Source: Ampullaceana balthica (Eukaryota > Mollusca > Gastropoda > Lymnaeidae). Taken from it: a stretch of 64,000 nucleotides of DNA. The first letter of the stretch is position 1, and each line of letters starts with the position of its first letter. Position numbers and translations under genes: made by a program. The notes under the pieces were generated by a model. It worked only from the letters and a program-made list of their open reading frames with translations. It was not told the DNA's origin and ran no database searches. This document shows, piece by piece, positions 58,040 through 64,000 of this stretch. The DNA lies in the NCBI GenBank assembly GCA_944989445.1, contig CALYLW010000016.1, positions 3,266,505 through 3,330,504 on the forward strand. Direction: 5' to 3'.

Positions 58040-58097
58040 ATAAATAAGTTCATCTCCTCTTTCAGTTTTGAGATTTCAGTTTTAGAGTGTATTGCTC
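58040..58097 (-). CDS. Coding exon of the same host gene
   Basis: A 58-nt exon between TTTCTTTTTTTTTAAAG (acceptor) and GTAAGTTG (donor, 58034-58039). It is GA + 18 codons + AT, reading AIHSKTEISKLKEEMNLF with heptad-like Lys/Glu/Leu spacing, so probably coiled coil. The donor phase matches the exon at 57433-57547. The start needs one base from an upstream exon. Confidence 0.65.
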
Positions 58098-59061
58098 CTT
58101 TAAAAAAAAAGAAACAGTGACACAATGAAATAGAAATGTATTTTTTAAAATAAAAAAACAAAATAACAAGTTCATGGAATCCAGTTTGTGTAGAGCTGTT
58201 ATCCTGGTTATTCTGGTGGTTGACATGTGTTGACACCAACAATATATTAAATCAATGTGTTATGCATACGTTTAAAAAATGCTCAGCAATGGTATGAGCC
58301 AAATGCAGTGATGGTTATGTGGCTGTTAAACAAATATTTTAGCACACTTAATATTTTGTCTCAAATTGTACCATACTGTTAAAATTACTATTTTAGATTC
58401 TGATAAATTCTTCCACTCCTTACTCAATAAGATACTTTTTTCATTAACATTCAGCTCCCCTGAAGTTTTTTTGGAAACATTTTTCAAGTAAAAACAAGTA
58501 ATAGCCACATTTACCCATGATAGGGTAATCTGGTTACTTTTCAGTGCAAAAAGAAAAAAAAAGTCATAGGCATTAGTAGACAAACATAAAACTAAATCAG
58601 CACAATAATAGCCATCAGATTTAATTTCTCTAGCATACTGATAATAATTACTGGTGGATGGCAAGCAATCTGAGCACAGGACATCATTTCAGATAACATA
58701 AATCTATATTATCGTTACCTATGTTCCCTTTAAGCTGTGCAAAGTATTGATTATGTTCAATATAATACGCATCGCACAACAGACTAGCATAAACATTTAC
58801 ATATCGTGAAAATACTTGAAAAATTTGTTAAATAAAATACGCACTGCACAGCGCGACAGGAAACTATTTAAAAAGTATGTTCAATATAATAAGTCACTTC
58901 TCGCGCTCTCTCTCTCTCTCTCTACGCTACCTCTACACTCTGCCTACCTCACAGACCTTTCGCAGTGTTATGGCAATGTTGTTAGGCGCTCTCGCGACTC
59001 TCGTGACATTGACATCGAGGGCTTGAGTGAGCCTCCAGTGACCTGTGGACGTCAACTATTG
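58098..59061. other. Intronic or upstream sequence, with a hAT-like end and a CT tract
   Basis: Apart from the candidate exon at 58389-58459: CTATGTTCCCTTTAAGCTGTGC at about 58719 resembles a hAT end of the TGTTCCCTCTAAGCTG type (no partner found). A TTCAATATAATA word occurs near 58758 and 58880. (CT)n lies at 58908-58922. Confidence 0.45.
58389..58459 (-). CDS. Possible further upstream exon (phase not directly compatible)
   Basis: AAAACTTCAG as acceptor and GTAATTTT as donor enclose 71 nt reading ELNVNEKSILLSKEWKNL then SESKI. Composition is coding-like and similar to the next exon. However, its donor is phase 0, while 58040-58097 needs one base, so either another exon lies between or this is chance. 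Confidence 0.25.
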
Positions 59062-59256
59062 CAGTGCTTCTCAAACTGTTTAGTCTGGCGGACCGGCAGG
59101 ATTATTTGCATTGCTCCAGTGACCGATGCAATATTTTCCCTGTTCTGGATGATTATAAATAATTTTTTATGTTTTTACTTGATAACGTATACGGACAGGC
59201 GGCAAATGGCCCACGGACCGGCACCAGTCCGCAGACAAACACATTGAGAAGCAGTG
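59062..59256. mobile_element. hAT MITE (CAGTGCTTCTCA ends), 195 bp
   Basis: Ends CAGTGCTTCTCAAACTG and CATTGAGAAGCAGTG. Perfect 8-bp duplications AACTATTG at 59054-59061 and 59257-59264. The last CACTG has changed to CAGTG. Same family as 4818-5001 and 11215-11478 (GGCGGACCGGCAGGATT, GGCCCACGGACCGGCA). Confidence 0.9.
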
Positions 59257-59280
59257 AACTATTGCAGACACATGCTACAT

Positions 59281-59635
59281 AGAGATAAACTAAAAATGCA
59301 TTAATTTAACTACGGTACATTTGATCGATATGAAATTTTGATACAATGCATTGTTAAGTGATGCAAGTCTATGTGCAAAATTTCAGCTCCATAGGATCAC
59401 GGGAAATCGGTCATTTTTTTATTACACGCTTTTATTTAAGTCACAATGTTTGTATGTTGTATCCATCCATCCTTCCTTCAAATCTTGTAACGTAAAATTA
59501 AACCACTTCTGATGGTCCTAGAGATCTCAAAATTTTACCACAGATAGATCTTGGATGACAATGCATTGTATCAAAATTTACCACAGATCGATCGAATGTA
59601 CCGTAATTAAATTAATCAATTTTTAGTTTATCTCT
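59281..59635. mobile_element. Palindromic MITE with AGAGATAAACTAAAAAT ends
   Basis: The first ~70 bases (AGAGATAAACTAAAAATGCA to ATACAATGCATTG) are mirrored by the last ~70 on the opposite strand. The right half also holds GGTCCTAGAGATCTC and AGATAGATCTTGGATG, shared with 27153-27299 and 60013-60154. No coding capacity. Confidence 0.75.
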
Positions 59636-60305
59636 ATTTATCACTATTTTTAGAATGTATAGTCGTCTGCTAGAGTTGACCTCCACGGTTCACTGGTTTC
59701 ACTCCAGCCCTGGTTTACCGAATTCCCGTGTTTACATCAAGGGCAGAGGAGATCAGCGCGTTTCAGTCTGTAAATGTTTGTAAATAAAAGCGTGTCCTTT
59801 TAAAAAAAAAGATTTTTTTACATTTTACTTATTTTACTTTTGTTTTTGCGTGGGACCACGACAGACAAGATGGCGTGATTATTCGCACAGCTGTGGGAAT
59901 ATTTTCTAGCGTTATTCACACAGTCACGCATGCGCATTGGTGTTTTATTGGTTATTACCACGTTTTTATTAACTTGCCTTAGTGTCTGTCCGCTATTTTT
60001 CAAATTTTCCAACGTAAAATTAAACCACTTCTGATGGTCCTAGAGATCTCAAAATTTTACCACAGATAGATCTTGGATGACAATGCATTGTTTCAAAATT
60101 TCAGATCAATCGAATGTACCGTAATTAACTTATTGATTTTTTAAATTTATCTCTATAAAGGCCTAAGCATCTGTATTCGTCTGTTACTTTTCACATTCCC
60201 TAAAGTACCGGAGTTCAGCCCGTGACTTGATCCCCGTGGTATTAAAATGTTTGGCGGGCGCTTATAAGGTGTTTGGTAAAATAAATAGTGGTAGAAAAAA
60301 AAGAT
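59636..60305. repeat. Mixed repeat scraps, including a half-copy of the palindromic MITE at 60013-60154
   Basis: 60013-60154 is nearly identical to the right half of 59281-59635 (AACCACTTCTGATGGTCCTA to CGAATGTACCGTAATTAA). 59700-59790 shares TTTCAGTCTGTAAATGTTTG with 63344-63366. 59875-59938 shares GTGATTATTCGCAC with the hairpin at 6135. No gene. Confidence 0.55.
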
Positions 60306-60480
60306 TTTGTAGGTAGAGGCCAGAGGCTAGGTGTGTTGGTCGTATTGGCGGATCGAATCCCAGTGCGCGGTCACTAATATTTTAAAAATATTTATTATTA
60401 TTATTTTTAAAACCACAGTGAGAGTGCTAGCAGTTTCGGATATATATTATCTGAGCACTCAAGCAGGCTCGAAGCTCCAT
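60306..60480 (+). mobile_element. Possible second SINE family, copy 2
   Basis: Box B-like GGCGGATCGAATCCCAG and the downstream CACTCAAGCAGGCTC match the arrangement at 6680-6870. The box A region is weak. Confidence 0.35.
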
Positions 60481-61087
60481 GAAAATTTTTATTATATTAA
60501 ATTTCCACATACCTGTGTTATTGTGTTCTCTGTTCTGTTACACTAAGTCACAGTTACAGACTCTCCCTCTTATTATATACAAACTTTTTCATGCTTGAAT
60601 TATTATTAACTTAATGGGCTTTGGGAAGAATAATAATATTAATAATTAAGCCAACTATGAATAATACAGAGTTTGGACCTACTATAGCAAAATTCTGGTA
60701 TGCAGGTCCTCTCAGGTTATTTTTAATTTAAAATTGACAAAAACATAACACTAACATTCCAGTCATTTGAAAACTTGAAAGACGTTTAAATTTAGATATT
60801 ATTTATTTGTATACCCTCCACAACAATAGATATCAATAAGCAAGGCTATAAAAATAATTAATAGTAATAAGTAATAAGAAATTAGATATTATTAACATAT
60901 AAATATATTTCATCATCAATGTCATTATCATACAATGAGGGGGATGGCTAGAAAACAAGCCATTTTAATAATAACTACATACCAGTAATGGAATATTTTT
61001 TATCAAAAGGTTAACACAAATAGAGAGAGAACAATTTATTATTAAATCTATTAGCATTCAGTATTAGTAACACTTTAAATGCTTCCA
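60481..61087. other. AT-rich spacer, nothing recognised
   Basis: Low-complexity A/T sequence with no transposon end or exon that I can support. Confidence 0.5.
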
Positions 61088-61269
61088 TTCCAGTCATTAA
61101 ATAAATTGTAAGTGACCAAATATTTCAGTGGAAGCAGTGGCATAGCGAGGGGGGCAGGGGGCAAATGCCCAGGGCGGCACTTTACCAGGGGCGGCAAATT
61201 CCAATTCGTTAATTGGTTTCTTAAAATACAAAAATTTAAAAGAAAGAGTAGTTTTTTTAAACTTGTAAA
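61088..61269. mobile_element. GGGGCCGTCC fragment followed by a hAT-like end (CAGTGGCATAGCGAGG)
   Basis: 61092-61134 (AGTCATTAAATAAATTGTAA to TTTCAGTG) is interior sequence of the GGGGCCGTCC family on the minus strand. At 61135 CAGTGGCATAGCGAGGGGGG then CAGGGGGCAAATGCCC begins, the inverted counterpart of the end at 15750-15819. The body beyond 61200 is short and runs into the next repeat. Confidence 0.5.
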
Positions 61270-61542
61270 CTTGTAAGCTTTCTTAGCTTTACTGACTTGA
61301 TTGATAACTTCACCATGAGAAAAATTCACAAACGAAAGTTTTAGGTTCAAACATTAATAATACATATTTTTCGATAATTTTTTTATTTCAACTAGAGAAA
61401 ACAATTCGTTACCCATGAAAAAAATGTTTTAAATATTAAAAAATACGGAAAAACACGTAATATTATTCGTTATGGGGGAGCGTTCGTAACCACGAAACAG
61501 CGTAAGTCGGGATGGGACCGTCGTAACCGGGGAAATACCTGT
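61270..61542. repeat. Segment shared with 55175-55437
   Basis: Same order of blocks: CTTGTAAGCTTTCTTAGC, CAAACGAAAGTTTTAGG, CAGCGTAAGTCGGGATGGG, ending ACCTGT where the GGGGCCGTCC repeat starts. Confidence 0.65.
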
Positions 61543-63115
61543 GGGGCCGTCCATAAATGACGTCACGCACCTAGGGGGGAGGGGGGTCACACTTTTGTGA
61601 CGATGCGTGACGAGGGGGAGGGAGCGGGTTGAAGAAATGTGACGTCACATCAAAATGGTAACTTGAAATAAAACTTCCACTGAAATATTTGGTCGCTTAC
61701 AATTTGTTTAATGACTTTTAAAAAAAAATCAGTGCTTCTCAATGTGCCGGTCGGTAGGCCATCAGACGCTGGTTGACGTATGCTATCAAGACACGAAAAT
61801 TAAATCTAATTATAATCCTTAAGTTTGAGAATCCACAAGATAACATGAAATTGCTACACTGCGTCGTTTGATGTTGACATCAAAGCATTTGTGATGTAAC
61901 CGCAGCTCCGTTTTGTTCTCGAACTTTTTTGCCCGCTACCCCAAAATATACAAGTTTATGTGTGCGTTACGACTCTAGGTCCTGCTCATATGACTCGTGG
62001 ATTTGGGGGAGCGTCGTTAGCGCACGAAAATGCTACTCTTGAGTTTTACATGCATGAAAAGTGTCTAAAAAGGATCTGAATAGGATTATGTGTAGATATT
62101 TTAAGTCAAAACGACACGGAATATCCTTTTTCTTTAAAAGGGGAGGGGGGAGGGAATCTTTTTGATAGAATTAAAAACGTTTTAAGTTTGATATAATTGT
62201 TCGATGGGTTTTTGGTCAAACGCCCCTGGCCATTCTAGTCTTCTAGATACAATGGTAAATGAGCCCATTTAAAATTAGCCGAGTATTCATTAACTTTATT
62301 GAATGCATAAAATTCTTGACATCGCAATTCGAGAGGAGCACAAAACAACTTTTCTTCTTAGCTCAGTTTTTAAGGCATTAATTTTAAATATCACAGAAAT
62401 GATACGTGATACAGACAAGTCATGTGGATTAAGATTATTGTCACTCGTGTCAATATAAATGAAAGTAGGGTAGATTTAGGTGTCTTCGTATAATATGTAG
62501 GTAAGAAATCTACATAGTTGCAAAATTTTTTAAAAAATGCATTTTCTGGAAGGAACCGGTTCAATAATGGGCATATGTTCCAAGCGTACACGTACACATG
62601 ACGTATTTTAATATATCTAGTGGATTGTAGTGGATGTTATATGTCCCAAATGAGTCTGCATTACCCCCAAGAATTCCCTTTTTGGCCTCAGATGAGGTTA
62701 TTTACCTCTGTTCGCCGACCTCTTTCTTACGGGATGCCCGTCAGTCAATTGAGGGATTTTTTAAAAATACAATTTAAAAATGTTATTTTTAAATATTTGT
62801 TTTTCTAAACAAAGACGTTAACCGTGATGATTAATAGTCAATGTTTAATTTGTATGCATTAAAATAAAATATAATCTAAGGATGTTAACACAGCTCGTTT
62901 TCTGAAGGCAAGTTAAACGTTTTTAAAAAATGCTTCACGCGGGTTATAATATTACAATGATGTTCACTAAATAAATAATAAATACTTAAATGACAATAAA
63001 AGTGATTTGAAACATACTTATTTTCAAATAGAAAATAAGTTATTTTTTAAATTATTTGTTTGGGGGGAAAGGGGGGGGGGTCAAAGATTTGTGACGTATT
63101 TTTAGAGGGGGTATT
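61543..63115 (+). mobile_element. Long dispersed repeat of the GGGGCCGTCC family (best copy)
   Basis: Starts GGGGCCGTCCATAAATGACG. 61543-62989 matches 4067-5747 in opposite orientation and contains the empty sites of both the hAT MITE at 4818-5001 and the TTAA junction at 4067-4070. It extends to about 63115 (GTGACGTATTTTTAG), where the distal terminus seems lost. No transposase frame is visible. The short MITEs at 24022 and 53528 derive from this form by internal deletion. Confidence 0.8.
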
Positions 63116-63458
63116 ATTTAAATTAATGCATTTTTAGTTTATCTATTAACGACGTATTTAATTCAATTTAACGATTTGTTATTGTTTTTTTTCACGTGAC
63201 AGCTCAGTTCGCGCGTTGACGCCACATGGTCGATGTACCGGCGTGCTTTTGTTTATATTTTACGTGTCACGCTGAGCTCGGTCCAGCGATCGGTGACCAG
63301 ACCTTTCCCCTCCCCCAGGTTATAAAGCAAATGGGAGTTAAGACAGATTCAGTCAGTAAATGTTTGTCGCATTTGAACATAATCAATACTGTTAGTTATG
63401 TCTTATATATAAAGGATTTATAGTCAAAAACTTTGTTTTTACGGGTTTGTTTTATTAA
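63116..63458 (+). promoter_or_regulatory. Spacer with a weak TATA-like promoter signature
   Basis: GGTTATAAAGC at about 63319, followed about 25 bases later by ATTCAGTCAGT, resembles a TATA box plus initiator. TTTCAGTCTGTAAATGTTTG near 59760 is related. No coding frame of interest follows, so this may be transposon-derived. Confidence 0.25.
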
Positions 63459-63735
63459 AGATCTCTCAGCTGCGACGTTTCTTTTCTTTTTTTCCTAATT
63501 TGTTTTAATGTTGTTTGTGTGTTGGGACTGTTTTATTATTGCAAGTTAACTGATATTTTTTTAATAAAAAGTTTTCACGTTTAGCGTATTTCTTTGGCTT
63601 TCTTAATTTCTTTCTAGATTAAAAAAATGTGTCTTCATTTTATTTCTGACACAGTAAAATTTTAGGCTCGGGTGTCACCCACCTGATGGGTGTCACCCGG
63701 GGCCCCCCTCGCCCCCCCCCCTAGTGACGCCACTG
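63459..63735. mobile_element. Right end of a second copy of the 53461-56025 hAT family
   Basis: From GATCTCTCAGCTGCGACG to CCCTAGTGACGCCACTG it follows 55730-56025 closely, with small differences. The left part of this copy is absent. Confidence 0.82.
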
Positions 63736-63736
63736 G

Positions 63737-63831
63737 CCGCAGTATACCTAGTCAAAAGGAAATGATTTAGCTAGGTATACTGCGGCAGTATACGCAGGCC
63801 AAAGACAATGGTTTAGCTGTAAATACCGCTG
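63737..63831. repeat. Dyad module related to 1054-1146
   Basis: CCGCAGTATACCTAG, then GCTAGGTATACTGCGGCAGT and ATACGCAGGCC, in the order and spacing of the module at 1054. The bases that differ are mostly transitions. The remaining 63832-64000 shows nothing. Confidence 0.6.
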
Positions 63832-64000
63832 TCGTGCAAGTAGACACTTCCAATAAATTAATAGTATAAAAAAATCTTAATACTTAATGACATATAAATA
63901 AGTTGATACAGATTATAAGAAGTAACTTAAAATGATAATTATTTTAAAGTACCTTTTAAAAATATTTTGGAACAATGTTTAATTTTTGACATTTAAATAC

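Noticed and set aside
58719..58990. Complete hAT element starting CTATGTTCCCTTTAAGC
   Set aside because: No matching right end or 8-bp duplication could be found.
1..64000. Ribosome binding sites, operons, riboswitches or rho-independent terminators
   Set aside because: The window is eukaryotic, and such prokaryotic signals would have no meaning here.

Overview
This window is animal nuclear DNA. It is AT-rich and has spliced-exon signals, a LINE, tRNA-derived SINEs, many cut-and-paste DNA-transposon remnants and large tandem arrays. There are no operons, prokaryotic genes, rRNAs, intact tRNAs or CRISPR arrays. The mix (a LINE ending in a GATAA-type pentamer tail, a tRNA SINE with the same tail, many hAT elements, long minisatellites) fits a mollusc, probably a gastropod. 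That placement is my inference and cannot be proved from this sequence alone.

Layout. 1-9005: two 5'-truncated minus-strand copies of one CR1/L2/Rex-like LINE (1158-3398 and 7076-9005). Between them lie a piggyBac-like remnant, a 1.5 kb dispersed repeat (4067-5747) and SINEs. 9119-14560: a 36-bp minisatellite split by a hAT element (10444-12118) that itself carries a smaller hAT. 14561-16390: hAT-like ends, a C-rich tract and a SINE. 16766-20010: an 18-bp and a 21-bp minisatellite, each split by a hAT with 8-bp target duplications. 20455-23836: hAT-Ac-like ends around a G-rich minisatellite, a glycine-rich reading frame and a 421-bp tandem duplication. 23352-28209: MITEs, a LINE fragment and weak exon candidates. 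30238-49243: about 19 kb of a 35-bp satellite with higher-order structure of about 4.2 kb and a 100-N assembly gap. 49251-53460: MITE and SINE fragments plus weak plus-strand exon candidates. 53461-56025: a nested hAT composite with perfect target duplication. 56155-58459: a MITE and pieces of a minus-strand host gene. 59062-63831: more MITEs, a second copy of the 1.5 kb repeat in inverted orientation, and a hAT end.

Genes. The best host-gene evidence is two minus-strand exons (58040-58097 and 57433-57547) with consensus splice sites and matching phase; I do not recognise the protein. Other exon candidates are marked as weak. All transposon genes seen are broken. The main biology visible is transposon ecology: families can be linked to their likely mobilising partners (SINE to LINE by the shared 3' tail, MITEs to a ZMYM1-like hAT by shared subterminal sequence), hAT subfamilies can be told apart by target-site duplications, and repeats are repeatedly inserted into other repeats.
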